This document shows, piece after piece, positions 8,505 through 18,701 of a DNA stretch of 52,141 nucleotides (within the stretch, counting starts at the first letter, position 1; each line of letters opens with the position of its first letter). A program made the translations under genes and the position numbers. Under the pieces are notes generated by a model. The model saw nothing but the letters and a program-made list of their open reading frames with translations. It was not told where the DNA came from and searched no databases. Source of the DNA: Deltaproteobacteria bacterium (GTDB lineage Bacteria > Desulfobacterota > Desulfobulbia > Desulfobulbales > Desulfurivibrionaceae); the NCBI GenBank assembly GCA_026388735.1, contig JAPLJG010000055.1, forward strand, positions 1 to 52,141, written 5' to 3'.

Positions 8505-9254
8505 TCAGCCAAGAAAACTCCAGGACTGCACCTCCCGCTGCAACAGATGGTTATCGTATCGTTTGAGCAGGGCAATGGCCTCCCGCGTGGCCGCCAGGGA
8601 AAAATGGAGCCGTTCAAGTTTACCTTGCTCCATATCCTGAACCCTACGCAACAATTGGATGGTCTGAATGGAAAGCGGCTGGGAGTTCCCTGTGGCCTGG
8701 GGCTCACAACGGCTACAGACCAACCCGTTTCGTAAGGGGCTGAAACGGTACAAGCCCCCTGGTGCCCCAAGGGCACGGCAATCGAGACAGCCTGTCAAAT
8801 CGGGACGATACCCCAGGATATCGAGCATCTTGACGTGAAAAAAGATGATCGTCCGGTTGACAGCCACTCCCGACACGGACAACCCCTCCAGCGCCCAAGC
8901 AAGCAATCGGAAAAGTCCTTCGTCACTGTCATGCTCCCTGGTCCAGTGCAAAATAAGTTCACAGAGGAGGGAGGCTGCGATATATAGTTCGTAGTTTTCC
9001 CTTAGCCGGGGAAAGGAATCCAGCAAATCAGCCTGATCCAGGCGCATGAGCGAACTGTGACGACTTGGGGCAAAGTGGATGGCAAGGAGGGAAAACAGCT
9101 CAAGCTTGTTAACAAAACGTTTCTTGCTGCGCTTGGCGCCCTTGGCGATGAGCACGATTTTGCCGTGCTCCAGGGTGTACACGGTGACAATCTTGTCGGA
9201 ATCACCGTGGTCTTTAACCTGAAGCACAATGGCCAGGCTTTGCTGCAAGGACAT
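8505..9254 (-). CDS. recO: DNA repair protein RecO
   Basis: RecO works with RecR and RecF to load RecA at single-strand gaps. The 249-residue protein begins MSLQQSLAIVLQVKDHGDSD and has the N-terminal OB-fold (about 1-80). The KIVTVYTLEHGKIVLIAKGAK segment is typical of the family, and a zinc-site pair is seen at CLDC and CSRC (near residues 154 and 179). It begins 15 bases after the rodZ stop, on the same strand, so it probably ends the mfd-surA-rodZ-recO run. Repeat copy A starts 2 bases after its stop codon. Confidence 0.93.
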   Translation of the reverse strand: MSLQQSLAIVLQVKDHGDSDKIVTVYTLEHGKIVLIAKGAKRSKKRFVNKLELFSLLAIHFAPSRHSSLMRLDQADLLDSFPRLRENYELYIAASLLCELILHWTREHDSDEGLFRLLAWALEGLSVSGVAVNRTIIFFHVKMLDILGYRPDLTGCLDCRALGAPGGLYRFSPLRNGLVCSRCEPQATGNSQPLSIQTIQLLRRVQDMEQGKLERLHFSLAATREAIALLKRYDNHLLQREVQSWSFLG

Positions 9255-9269
9255 CTGCTCTCGCTGTGA

Positions 9270-10415
9270 CTATTCAGTCGGAAAAGAAACCCGGGCACTG
9301 TCCATTGACTTGCCAAGGGGAGGAACCGGTTTACCATTCAGCATCAGGACGACACCTCCGGCATTCCCGACAAAAAGGGCAATCTTTTTTTCCGCCTGCC
9401 AGACCATATGATCTCCAGGCTGGTAAATAGCGGATTTCTTTTTTTCCTTGTCTATCTGCACGGAAAGCCAGGTCGACTCGGTAAACTTGGCCTCCAGAAC
9501 ATAATTCATCCCTGGGGCTTTTACCGTGGAAATCGTTGGTGCAACAACCGATACAGGAGCTGGCTTGGCCACCTCCTGATGCTCCGGGGTCGGCACCGGC
9601 TTCTCCTTAATAGCCTGCGGAAAAATTATGGGTTTTCCGTCATCTGTTTTTTTTTTAACTCCAAGGCCCGGTTCCCCATCGACCTTCTGGGGTTCCACCT
9701 GCCCGACCTTTTCGGGCAAGGAGAGGGCCTTCTTCTCTTCTTGCCCTGGTTTTACAGGGCTGGGCACAGGCGGGAGGGAAAGCGCCGGAGTTTGCGTTCC
9801 ACTCTGCGTCACAGGCGGCGGCGCCTGCTCTGTTCCCACGTTACCGACAGTGGCCTCTGTGCCTGGCTCGCTTGGCACCGGAACAGTCGGCGGCTGTTGC
9901 TGCTCAATTTGGACTTGGGGAATTGTATCTTTCGTGGAGATATCGACGGGAGGGGCGGAAGAATTTAAAAAACTTAAAACCAGATACCCGGCAAACAAAA
10001 GGACACCCGCGACAACAAAAAAGATAATAAAACGTCCCACAGGAAAAGTCTGTGCCTCGGCCATGGCCTCACCGGCAAGAACCTCCTGAACATTGATTTT
10101 TTCCGTTGGCCTGACTTCTCCAGCGTTCTGTTCGATATACCAGGCCAAGGCCTCATTGGGATCAAGGCCAAGATACTGCGCATAATTTTTCACAAAACCA
10201 CGGGCGAAAACCTCCGCAGGCAAAGCCTTGGGATTGTCCTCCTCAATGGCCCGAAGAGTTGAAGCATGAATACGCGTCTTTTCCGCAATTTCTTCGAGCT
10301 CTTTTCCTTGGTTTTGTCGATGCCTTTTCAAAAAGCTGCCAAGGGTTTCATCGGATCGTGACAAAGCGGTGGGTTGGCCGGTTGCATTATCAGCAGATGG
10401 TGAGTCCTTGGTCAT
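9270..10415 (-). CDS. rodZ: RodZ-like cytoskeleton/cell-shape protein
   Basis: RodZ links the MreB cytoskeleton to the membrane. The 381-residue form from the ATG at 10413-10415 has an N-terminal HTH_25 domain (about 20-95, LKRHRQNQGKELEEIAE and TRIHASTLRAIEED), one transmembrane helix (about 130-152), a long proline/glutamine-rich periplasmic linker and a C-terminal DUF4115 beta domain (about 285-370). I prefer this start over the ATG nine bases upstream because the AAGGG site is nine bases from the former and touches the latter. The stop is TAG. It lies between surA and recO. Confidence 0.88.
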   Translation of the reverse strand: MTKDSPSADNATGQPTALSRSDETLGSFLKRHRQNQGKELEEIAEKTRIHASTLRAIEEDNPKALPAEVFARGFVKNYAQYLGLDPNEALAWYIEQNAGEVRPTEKINVQEVLAGEAMAEAQTFPVGRFIIFFVVAGVLLFAGYLVLSFLNSSAPPVDISTKDTIPQVQIEQQQPPTVPVPSEPGTEATVGNVGTEQAPPPVTQSGTQTPALSLPPVPSPVKPGQEEKKALSLPEKVGQVEPQKVDGEPGLGVKKKTDDGKPIIFPQAIKEKPVPTPEHQEVAKPAPVSVVAPTISTVKAPGMNYVLEAKFTESTWLSVQIDKEKKKSAIYQPGDHMVWQAEKKIALFVGNAGGVVLMLNGKPVPPLGKSMDSARVSFPTE

Positions 10416-10510
10416 GTGAGACATCCCTTATCCAGAGGTTATGGGAACAGACTAGACGAAGCAGTTGTAACAAAAAATCGTGCCATTTTAACTGACAACA
10501 CAGACAGCAA

Positions 10511-10545
10511 TGTCGCGGCGCCAAGCGCCGTAACGGCTCCTAAAG
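10511..10545. repeat. Short palindromic repeat of the TTTAGGRGC family (copy 1)
   Basis: On the minus strand this reads ACTTTAGGAGCCGTTACGGC followed by GCTTGGCGCCGCGAC. It contains GGCGCcaaGCGCC-like self-complementarity and resembles the element at 48729-48774. The TAG of its TTTAGG motif is the stop codon of the surA-like gene. Confidence 0.55.
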
Positions 10546-11529
10546 TATTTTTTTGATATACGCCTGATCGCGAAGCTCTTTTACCCACTTCTGGAACTGG
10601 CTGTTCATCGTCTCCTCATACAGACGCTGCTTGATCTGTTCTTTCACTGACTCATATGAAGCCTGAAGACTGACATCGCCCTTATCGGAAAGAAGCTTAA
10701 AAAACTGGTACCCGGCCGGAGTCTCCTGAATGGTGCTGATCTGCCCCGGCTGTAGGCTGAGAATACTTGCCTTCATATAGGCCGCCATTTCCGATTTCTT
10801 GAAGACCCCGAGATCTCCCCCATCCTTGGCCGAGGGCAGATCGGAAGACTGTCGCGCCAAGGTGCGGAAATCCTGTCCGGCAAGAGCCTGCTGCCGAGCC
10901 TCTTCAGCCCGCCTCCGGGCGTCATCCTTGGCCGCCTGGGTATTTTCCTTCCAGCCAAAACCCATCTGCAAAACATGATAGGCGTCATCCTTCATTTTTT
11001 GGGCATAATTTTTTTCGTAATATTCACGTATTCGCTCTTCATTCACCACAACCCGCGAACGAATTTCGTAATCGATCAGCTTATCCTGCAACATCTGGCC
11101 TCTGATAATTTCCCGATAGTCTTGCTCGTTGGAACCCATGAGCGCCATCTGCTTCCAAAACTTTTCGGGGGTGGTCTTGTTACGCTCAATGATACTCTTG
11201 ATCGCAGCATCCACCTCGGGGTTAGTCACCGAAACCCCCATCTTCTTGGCCCGCTGTGCGACAATAAGCTTATCAATAAGGCTGGAAAGCATCTCCTCCC
11301 TGGCCTTCAGCAGAGTCCGCTCAACCTGTTCCGGTGGAGCTTCTTGGGTGATCCGACGAAACAGCGCCGCCCCTTCCCGATTGAGGTCGGAAAAGGTAAT
11401 GACATCATCGTTAACAATAGCGATGATACGATCCACCATCTCCGCCCTGGCAACAGGCGTATGGAAAAAAGCAAGAAAACACAGAGCCGCGCATAAAACA
11501 TGTAAGGTGATTTTCACAGACACACTCAT
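10540..11529 (-). CDS. surA: SurA-like periplasmic peptidyl-prolyl isomerase/chaperone
   Basis: A 329-residue exported protein. A signal peptide (residues about 1-29: basic VK, hydrophobic HVLCAALCFLAFF, cleavage after ARA) is followed by MVDRIIAIVNDDVITFSD, the SurA N-terminal domain, and a single parvulin (rotamase) domain near 175-285 (AYHVLQM, QDFRTLARQSSDLPSAKDGGDLGVFKK). SurA proteins escort unfolded beta-barrel proteins to BamA, and bamA lies three genes upstream in the same run, supporting that role. It has one parvulin domain, whereas the Escherichia coli protein has two. The stop codon TAG lies in a short dispersed repeat. Confidence 0.88.
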   Translation of the reverse strand: MSVSVKITLHVLCAALCFLAFFHTPVARAEMVDRIIAIVNDDVITFSDLNREGAALFRRITQEAPPEQVERTLLKAREEMLSSLIDKLIVAQRAKKMGVSVTNPEVDAAIKSIIERNKTTPEKFWKQMALMGSNEQDYREIIRGQMLQDKLIDYEIRSRVVVNEERIREYYEKNYAQKMKDDAYHVLQMGFGWKENTQAAKDDARRRAEEARQQALAGQDFRTLARQSSDLPSAKDGGDLGVFKKSEMAAYMKASILSLQPGQISTIQETPAGYQFFKLLSDKGDVSLQASYESVKEQIKQRLYEETMNSQFQKWVKELRDQAYIKKIL

Positions 11530-11597
11530 AACAGTTTGAAAATATTGTTTTTAATCTTATGTAACTTCATAACCGGCAAATTTTACCACAGTCATTT

Positions 11598-14500
11598 TCA
11601 AATGTCATCTTTCGCGAGCAAGTCAAGAATATTTTGCGCATTCTGGAGGGTTTGCTCCGGCAAGACACCAAGCTCTGTTGGGACGATCAAACGGAATTCA
11701 GGGGTGAAGCGCGCCTTATTTTTATATTTCTCAAGCAGACGCATGATCTTCTCCGGAGTCACCGGGGTTTTCTCATGAAAGGAGAAAACCAAATTGGCAG
11801 GCCCCTGCTCCAGCTTGCTGATCCACAGACGCCTGAGCAAGGTTTTCAGAGCCAGCACCTCAAACAGGTTAAGCGCCTCCTGGGGAAGCTGGCCATAGCG
11901 GTCGACAAATTCATCCTTCAGGTCCATCAGCTCTTCCACCTGCTCGGCATTGGTCAGGCGGCGGTAGGCAATGTAGCGCTGTTCTGTCGAGGGGATATAG
12001 CGTTCCGGAAGAAATGCCGAAAGCTTGAGATTGATTTCAGGCTCGATCTGCTCAAGGGGTTGTTCCACAGCAGCGCCTTTTCGCTTCAGGTCGAGAACGG
12101 TCTGCTGGAGCAGCTCAAGGTACAGGTCATAGCCCACTGCGGCAATATTGCCGCTTTGCGAGATGCCCAGGATATTCCCACCGCCCCGGATTTGCAGATC
12201 ACTCATTGCCAGTTTGAAGCCGCCGCCCAGCTCGTTATAATCCATGAGCGCCCGCAGACGCTGCTGGGCATCCTTGGACAGGCCGTCCAGGGAGGGGACC
12301 AACAGATAGGCATAGGCCTGCTCCCGCCCACGCCCCACCCTGCCGCGGAGCTGATATATTTCAGCCAGACCAAGCCGGTCTGCCCTGGTGATGACAATGG
12401 TGTTGGCGTTGGGGATATCAAGGCCTGATTCAATAATGGTCGTGCAGACCAGCACATCAATCTCTCCCTTGATAAAGCGGACCATGATCTCTTCAAGGGC
12501 CTTCCCTGGCATCTGGCCATGGGCCACGGCCAGCCGTGCTTCCGGGACCAGTTTCTGCACCCTGGCGGCCATTTCCTGGATGGAATAGACCCGGTTGTGG
12601 ACGAGAAAAACCTGCCCACCCCGTTGCATCTCCCTCACCACCGCCTCCTTGATCACCAGCTCGTCATCGCGGGCGACAAAGGTTTTCACCGGTCGCCGGA
12701 ACTCCGGCGGCGAGCTGATCACGGAAAGATCGCGGATACTGAGCAGGGAGAGTTGCAGGGTGCGCGGAATCGGAGTGGCGGTCAGGGTCAGGACATCCAC
12801 CTGGCTTTTGAGTTTTTTGAGTTTTTCCTTGTGAGAAACGCCGAAACGGTGCTCTTCGTCAATAATCAGAAGTCCGAGCCGCTTGAAGGCCACATCCTGG
12901 GACAGCAGCCGGTGGGTGCCGATCATAATATCGACCCGCCCCTGGTACAGCTCTTGAATAATCTGCTTCTGTTCCCCTGGACTACGGAAACGGGTAAGGC
13001 TTTCCACCCGAACAGGCAAGCCCTGCAACCGTTCCCGAAAGGTGGCGGCATGTTGCTCGGCCAATACCGTGGTCGGCACTAGGATGGCGACCTGAAAATT
13101 ATCGGCCACCACCTTGAAGGCCGCCCGGATCGCCACCTCTGTTTTGCCGTAGCCCACATCCCCGCAGACCAGCCGATCCATGGGCCGGGGCGCGGTCAGG
13201 TCGTCGAGCACCTCGTTGATCGCCTTGAGCTGCCCGGCAGTCTCATCATAGGGGAATGACTCCTCCATCTCATGGAACAACTCGTCCGGCGGCGAAAAGG
13301 CATGGCCTTCCACCATGGCCCGCCGGGCATAGAGACCCAACAGGTCCTGAGCCACCTTCCAGACCTCTTCCTTGACCTTTTCCCGCCGGGTCTGCCAGAC
13401 CTTGCCACCCAGCTTGTCGAGTTTCGGTTCGGTGTCGGAAAGTCCCTGATACTTGCTGATCACCTTGAGCTGGTCCACCGGCACGTAGAGCTTGTCTTCG
13501 TCGCGATACACCAGCTGGAAAAAATCGTTGGCTATGCCGCCCAACTCGATATTGATCAGCCCTTCGTACCTGCCCAGGCCATGGGCGGTGTGGACCACAA
13601 TATCGCCGATCGTAAGCTCGGCAAAGCTCACCGCAGGTCGAGTCCGCTGCCCGCCCTTCTTCTTGCCCGCCCCCAGGCGAAGCTGGCCGAAAAGTTCGCT
13701 TTCCGAAACCCAGTGCAATCGTGCGGCGGGCAGATCGAAGCCTGCTGCCAGCGGCGAATCCACCAGGATAATTTCGCGGCTAGCAGTAGCAGCCTCCGGC
13801 ACCGGGGCCGAGGTTATAGCCACCGGCAGATCGTATTGCCGGAGCAATTCCGCCGTGTGCTCCGCATGCCGCCTGGTCCGACAGGCAAAAAAGACCGTAT
13901 CTCCAGCCTCAAGCCAAACATGCAGCTGCCGGGCCAGTTCGGGCATCATCCCTTGATTTTTGCGTTGCAGCTCAAGCTGCTGCCTGAGCAGGACATGGTT
14001 GCCGCAGGGTATCTCCAGAGTTTCGCCCTCTTCCATGTCCGGATGGGCAAAATCGTAGAATCGGCCCTGCTGAAAACGGGCCAGCCGCTCACGCCATTCA
14101 TCTTCCGGCAGAAAGATCTGTTCCGGCGGCAAAACAGGCAGACAGGCGGCGGATGCCTCGGCAAAATTGGCCCCAATCCTTTCCCGGCACAGGGCGAGAC
14201 TTTCCGCAATGGCGGTGGGCGAGGAGAAAAAGATGAGGGTATCGTCCGCCAGGTAGTCAAGCACGGTCGAGGTTTCACAGAAGAGCGGCAGGAGAAATTC
14301 AACCCCGGGAAAGCGCTGGCGATGCTGGAGACAATCCTCCATGACCCTGACCCGCTCACTGTCCCAGGCAAGATCCTCGGCAAAGGCATTGAAGCGATCA
14401 ACCAGTTGCCGCAGCTCCTGCTCGTCAGCAGGATAGAGAATATCACTGACCGGCAGGAGAACGATCTCCTCGAGATCCTCAACCGAACGCTGACTGATGG

Positions 14501-15086
14501 GATCAAACTTGCGAATGGATTCAACGAGATCGCCACAGAAATCGAGACGAACGGGCATCTCAAAGCCTGTGGGAAAGATATCGAGAATACCGCCCCGCAG
14601 GCTGAACTCGCCCACAGATTGCACCAAGGCCGCGGCATCGTAGCCACAAGCGGCAAGAGAGGCGATCAACCCCTCAAGGTCGGTTTCCTCTCCCCGCATG
14701 ACCAGCTCGGCCAGACCGGCAAGGGTAGCACGGGGCAGAACCCTCCGCAGCAGGGCCTCAATGGACATGACCAGGATAAACGGCTTGTCGGCGCTATGGA
14801 TCTGAAACAGGGTGGCAAGGCGTTCGGCCACGGTCCGGCTGTCCGGCGACAACGGGGTATAGGGGGGAATTTCGTGGCCAGGGAAATAAAAAACCTGGGT
14901 GTCGCTGAAAAGCGTTAGATCCTGAACAAGGTGCTGGGCTGCTGTCTCACTTGGCGTAAGGCAGAGGATGGGCCGCTGCCCGAGCCGGGCTGTGCGGCCA
15001 AGATAAAAGGCCGTAGCGCTTCCGCGCAAGCCGATGATATTAACGGAACGGCCCTCGGTGAAGAGGGCCGTCAGCCTATTGTCCAT
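11598..15086 (-). CDS. mfd: Transcription-repair coupling factor Mfd
   Basis: Mfd removes RNA polymerase stalled at DNA lesions and recruits UvrA. I place the start at the ATG at 15084-15086 ([16 protein letters not shown]), giving 1162 residues, the normal length. A longer open frame reaches into bamA but those residues are not Mfd-like. The order is UvrB-homology module, CarD-like RNA polymerase interaction domain ([18 protein letters not shown], about 500), RecG-like helicase with Walker A GDVGYGKT (about 630), the DEEH box ([10 protein letters not shown]) and a TRCF C-terminal domain. It is 64 bases after bamA and 68 before surA. Confidence 0.96.
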   Translation of the reverse strand: MDNRLTALFTEGRSVNIIGLRGSATAFYLGRTARLGQRPILCLTPSETAAQHLVQDLTLFSDTQVFYFPGHEIPPYTPLSPDSRTVAERLATLFQIHSADKPFILVMSIEALLRRVLPRATLAGLAELVMRGEETDLEGLIASLAACGYDAAALVQSVGEFSLRGGILDIFPTGFEMPVRLDFCGDLVESIRKFDPISQRSVEDLEEIVLLPVSDILYPADEQELRQLVDRFNAFAEDLAWDSERVRVMEDCLQHRQRFPGVEFLLPLFCETSTVLDYLADDTLIFFSSPTAIAESLALCRERIGANFAEASAACLPVLPPEQIFLPEDEWRERLARFQQGRFYDFAHPDMEEGETLEIPCGNHVLLRQQLELQRKNQGMMPELARQLHVWLEAGDTVFFACRTRRHAEHTAELLRQYDLPVAITSAPVPEAATASREIILVDSPLAAGFDLPAARLHWVSESELFGQLRLGAGKKKGGQRTRPAVSFAELTIGDIVVHTAHGLGRYEGLINIELGGIANDFFQLVYRDEDKLYVPVDQLKVISKYQGLSDTEPKLDKLGGKVWQTRREKVKEEVWKVAQDLLGLYARRAMVEGHAFSPPDELFHEMEESFPYDETAGQLKAINEVLDDLTAPRPMDRLVCGDVGYGKTEVAIRAAFKVVADNFQVAILVPTTVLAEQHAATFRERLQGLPVRVESLTRFRSPGEQKQIIQELYQGRVDIMIGTHRLLSQDVAFKRLGLLIIDEEHRFGVSHKEKLKKLKSQVDVLTLTATPIPRTLQLSLLSIRDLSVISSPPEFRRPVKTFVARDDELVIKEAVVREMQRGGQVFLVHNRVYSIQEMAARVQKLVPEARLAVAHGQMPGKALEEIMVRFIKGEIDVLVCTTIIESGLDIPNANTIVITRADRLGLAEIYQLRGRVGRGREQAYAYLLVPSLDGLSKDAQQRLRALMDYNELGGGFKLAMSDLQIRGGGNILGISQSGNIAAVGYDLYLELLQQTVLDLKRKGAAVEQPLEQIEPEINLKLSAFLPERYIPSTEQRYIAYRRLTNAEQVEELMDLKDEFVDRYGQLPQEALNLFEVLALKTLLRRLWISKLEQGPANLVFSFHEKTPVTPEKIMRLLEKYKNKARFTPEFRLIVPTELGVLPEQTLQNAQNILDLLAKDDI

Positions 15087-15150
15087 TTTTTTGTCATAAA
15101 GATGGCGGGAACGCCGGGAACAGATAACCAATTTCTGGGACGGCCATTTT

Positions 15151-17877
15151 CTAAAAACCACCGCCGATGCTGAAATCCCAGACGCCCTGTTTCTCCCCCT
15201 CTTTCGGGGCGAGATTCCAGCCCCATTCAAGACGCAGAGGACCCATGGGCGACAGCCAGCGGAAGCCAAGGCCGGTGCTGTAACGCAGGTCCGAAACACT
15301 CCAGTTCTCTTCATTGGTGTAGACGTTGCCCACATCAAAGAACACCAAGCCTTTCAGGCCGATCTCCTTGACAATGGGAAAGATCAATTCCACGTTGGAA
15401 TACCACATCTTTTCCCCGCCCACCCTGGAATACGTATTATCAAGGGGATTTTTTTCCAGGGGGCTGATCTTACCGCTGTCAAAGCCCCGGATGGTGCTGA
15501 GTCCGCCCAAATAGAATTTTTCATACACCGGCAACTTCTTGTCTTCATTTTCAGTAACATAGCCCATGGAACCCTTGATGTGAAAGGTTGTGTCCCACAT
15601 CAATGGATAGTACCAGCCGGAAGTGGCCTCATACTTGGTGAAAGCGCTTTCCCCGCCCAAGGGTCCACCTGCATATTTAATGGAATAGTTGGTGAGCCAG
15701 CCCTTTGAGGCATCCGTGATTTTGTTCCGGGTGTCCTTGGCGACTCCGATTCGGGCAAAGCTTGTAGTATGAATATTCATAGAATCCAGCAAACTTTGTG
15801 GGACATTGGTCACCAACACATTGCTCATCTTGGTATCGTCAAAGCCATAGCCCCAACCGAGATTCCACTTGTTCCAGATCGGATAGCCAAAGCGCAAGGC
15901 AGCGCCGGTGGAATCCTTGGTGTAATCGTCGTATGTTCTGGACCAATTGTAGATATCATAGCCGAACAGCAGCTTGGTGTCGTTGAGATGGGGCTCGGTA
16001 AAGCTGAAGTTATAGCGGCTGCTGCGGGAGCTCATGTTGGCTTGCAGGGAGAGGCGCTGGCCCTTGCCGAGAAAGTTGTTTTCGCTGATCTCGCCCATGA
16101 ACATGAGGTTGTCCACCGAGCTGTAACCCGCCCCGATGCTGAAGGTACCGGTGGCCTTTTCCTTGACATCGACCACGACATCCATCAAGTCTGGCTGTAC
16201 CGTGGCCTCGGGAGTTACGTTCACCTCTTCAAAGAACTCAAGCCGCTGCAATCGCTCGCTGCTCTTTCTCACCGCGCTTGCGTCAAGCAGACCGCCCTCC
16301 TTGACCTGCATCTCCCGGCGGATGACCTTGTCCCTGGTGCGGGTGTTGCCCTTGATGTTGATCCGGTTTATGTGGATCAAATTCCCTTGGGCAATATTGA
16401 GGGACAAATCCATGCGCTTGTCTTCCTCATTCTTGGTGAGCTTTGGGTCCACCTCGGCAAAGGCATAGCCACTTTCCGCGTAACGGTCAGTAAGGCGCAG
16501 GACATCCTCCCGCAAGATCTTCCGGCTGAAGAATTTTTCCTTGCTCAACTCGACCAGAGTGAAGAGTTCGTCCTTATCGCCAACGATGTCGCCCTCGATT
16601 TCAATGGTGCCGACCCGGTAGCGGTCGCCTTCTTGGATATCAAAGGTAACATAGAGCCAATCACCTTCATCGGTTATCTCCGGCTCACTGATCCTGGCCT
16701 CGATGTAACCGCTGTTATGATACATGGCGCCGATCTTGGAACGATCCTGCTCCAGCAGATCACGCTTCAGCTTGCCCGACTCGGTAAACCAGGAGAGCAA
16801 CCCTTTTTCCGAAGTGGTCATCTCCTTGCGCAATTCCTTCTCGCTGAAGGCCTTGTTGCCGACAAAACGGATGCCCTTGATATACATCTTGACGCCTTCT
16901 TCTACGTCAAAGGTGACATTCACCTTGTCAGGCGTGGGATAGTCGAGCTTGGCGGCAACAGTGGTCCGGTAAAAACCCTTATCCTTGTAAAGCTTGCGGA
17001 TATTTTCAACAGAGGTCTGGACCTCCTTGGTATTGATAATGGTATTGGGCGAAACGCTCACCACCTCTTTCACATCTTTCTCTTCAAGCTCTTTCTCGCC
17101 GTTGATGAGAATCTGGCCGATTACTGCTTTTTCCGTAAGCTGAAAAACAACCTCCTTGCCTTTTTCCGTATCAGTAACAAGGATCTGCACATCATCAAAA
17201 TAGCCCATCTGGAAGATATTTTTCAGATCCGCCCGCAGAAGTTCCGGGGCATAGCGCTCCCCGGCCTGACTTTTTACCTGGCGCATGATGGCCCCGGAAT
17301 CTGTGCGGGTATTTCCGGCAATACCAATTGACTGAATGAGGAAATATTGCCCAGTGCTGGAGAGAATGTCATTGACCATCTGGCCCATGGCTTTCTGCAA
17401 CTCAGTCTCGTTATTGCTGACCTGATAATAAAATTTGGGCGGAGTGTTGCCAAGGATATCATAGACAACAAAATCCAGACTGAGCTGTTCACCAAGCTTG
17501 GTAATACTGCCGACCGCCACATAGTTGACCGCCGGGGAGGTGATCAATGGCTTCAGGGCCTCGGCCTTGGGAGGCCAATGCTCATAACCGAGTTTCTGTT
17601 GCACTTCTTCCCTGGACAGCATCACCAGGCCCTTGCTCTGCGCCACCTCCAGCAAGATCTTGTCGCTCAAGGCGAGAAGCGGCTCAACCCCGGTCTGGGC
17701 ATTGATCCGAGGGGGAACCATGACGGTATTCGGCTCTGTCCCTGCGGCAAATGCTTCTCCTGCCAGCGGCAGAAAGCTCTGGGCCACAAAAAGGACAAGG
17801 GCTGCAACAACAATCTGCATGGACCCCAAAAAACCACGGGAGCGTACTATGTGCCGGGCTGAGTTGTCTTGTTTCAT
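15151..17877 (-). CDS. bamA: Outer membrane protein assembly factor BamA, with extra N-terminal domain
   Basis: BamA is the core of the machine that inserts beta-barrel proteins into the outer membrane. The 908-residue protein starts with a signal peptide (about 1-43, ending AFA). An additional alpha/beta domain (about 50-170) precedes the POTRA repeats, which begin near IQSIGIAGNTRTDSG. Five POTRA domains (about 175-560) and a 16-strand barrel follow, with the LGGLSTIRGFDSG loop motif and the terminal phenylalanine of outer membrane barrels. E. coli BamA is about 810 residues; the difference is the extra domain. It is downstream of lolD and upstream of mfd and surA. Confidence 0.95.
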   Translation of the reverse strand: MKQDNSARHIVRSRGFLGSMQIVVAALVLFVAQSFLPLAGEAFAAGTEPNTVMVPPRINAQTGVEPLLALSDKILLEVAQSKGLVMLSREEVQQKLGYEHWPPKAEALKPLITSPAVNYVAVGSITKLGEQLSLDFVVYDILGNTPPKFYYQVSNNETELQKAMGQMVNDILSSTGQYFLIQSIGIAGNTRTDSGAIMRQVKSQAGERYAPELLRADLKNIFQMGYFDDVQILVTDTEKGKEVVFQLTEKAVIGQILINGEKELEEKDVKEVVSVSPNTIINTKEVQTSVENIRKLYKDKGFYRTTVAAKLDYPTPDKVNVTFDVEEGVKMYIKGIRFVGNKAFSEKELRKEMTTSEKGLLSWFTESGKLKRDLLEQDRSKIGAMYHNSGYIEARISEPEITDEGDWLYVTFDIQEGDRYRVGTIEIEGDIVGDKDELFTLVELSKEKFFSRKILREDVLRLTDRYAESGYAFAEVDPKLTKNEEDKRMDLSLNIAQGNLIHINRINIKGNTRTRDKVIRREMQVKEGGLLDASAVRKSSERLQRLEFFEEVNVTPEATVQPDLMDVVVDVKEKATGTFSIGAGYSSVDNLMFMGEISENNFLGKGQRLSLQANMSSRSSRYNFSFTEPHLNDTKLLFGYDIYNWSRTYDDYTKDSTGAALRFGYPIWNKWNLGWGYGFDDTKMSNVLVTNVPQSLLDSMNIHTTSFARIGVAKDTRNKITDASKGWLTNYSIKYAGGPLGGESAFTKYEATSGWYYPLMWDTTFHIKGSMGYVTENEDKKLPVYEKFYLGGLSTIRGFDSGKISPLEKNPLDNTYSRVGGEKMWYSNVELIFPIVKEIGLKGLVFFDVGNVYTNEENWSVSDLRYSTGLGFRWLSPMGPLRLEWGWNLAPKEGEKQGVWDFSIGGGF

Positions 17878-17983
17878 ACTCTCGCTTTAGCTGTAAAGGA
17901 ACTTGAGTGACCGCCCAAAGTGTGCGGACGTGCTGGCGATCTGTTAATGAGCGTATCAGAATTATCAGGCATTGAACCTACTG

Positions 17984-18688
17984 TCAAGAATCTTTACTGT
18001 TATCCAGAGTCCCGTCCCGCAAGGTGAGACAACGACTCATCCGCCGAGACAACTCAAGGTTATGTGTCACCATCACCGTTGCCAGGGACAGGGTTTCGCT
18101 CAACTCCCGGATAAGCTCAAAAACCTTGAGCCCGGTTTTGGGGTCGAGGTTCCCAGTGGGCTCATCCGCCAGTAAAACAGCAGGCTTCATGATCAGAGCC
18201 CGGGCCAGGGCGACCCGCTGCTGCTCGCCGCCGGAAAGCTCACCCACCTTGTGGGTGGAGCGGTTCAACACCCCGACCCGCTCCAAGAGATACTCCGCAT
18301 ACCCGACCAACTTTGCCCGCTTCTGTCCGGCAATAAGTCCTGGCAACAGAACGTTTTCCAGGGCGTTGAACTCCGGCAGCAGATGATGGGACTGAAAAAC
18401 AAAACCAATAACCTGGTTGCGGAACAGGGCCAGCTGATCTGCGGTTTTCGAAAAAACATTTTCGCCCCGGTAAAAAACCTGCCCCTGGCTGGGCTGATCA
18501 AGGGCGCCAAGGATATGCAGCAGGGTGGTTTTTCCGGTACCGGAAGCGCCGACCACCGCGACCATTTCCCCGGCGACCAACCGCAGATTTACCCCGGCAA
18601 GCACCTGCAGACTACCATGGTCGCTGTATTCCTTGTAAATATTCCGCGCTTCAAAAAAGAAGGCTGGTTCTTCCGCACCACTTTGCAT
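17984..18688 (-). CDS. lolD: Lipoprotein-releasing ABC transporter ATPase LolD
   Basis: LolD powers release of lipoproteins from the inner membrane to LolA. The start (MQSGAEEPAFFFEARN) is set by AAAGGAGG seven bases upstream, which overlaps the lolC stop codon (TAAAGGAGG). A longer frame exists but overlaps lolC. The 234-residue ATPase has Walker A GASGTGKT, the Q-loop in VFQSHHLLPEF (typical of LolD), signature LSGGEQQR, Walker B VLLADEPTGNLD and the H-loop TH. It is 13 bases after lolC and translationally coupled to it. Upstream of bamA, it belongs to the envelope biogenesis run. Confidence 0.95.
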   Translation of the reverse strand: MQSGAEEPAFFFEARNIYKEYSDHGSLQVLAGVNLRLVAGEMVAVVGASGTGKTTLLHILGALDQPSQGQVFYRGENVFSKTADQLALFRNQVIGFVFQSHHLLPEFNALENVLLPGLIAGQKRAKLVGYAEYLLERVGVLNRSTHKVGELSGGEQQRVALARALIMKPAVLLADEPTGNLDPKTGLKVFELIRELSETLSLATVMVTHNLELSRRMSRCLTLRDGTLDNSKDS

Positions 18689-18701
18689 GAACCCGCCTCC
18701 T

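Noticed and set aside
15087-15338. Upstream extension of mfd into the bamA 3' end
   Set aside because: The added 84 residues do not look like Mfd and overlap BamA coding sequence; the MDNRL start gives the usual Mfd length.
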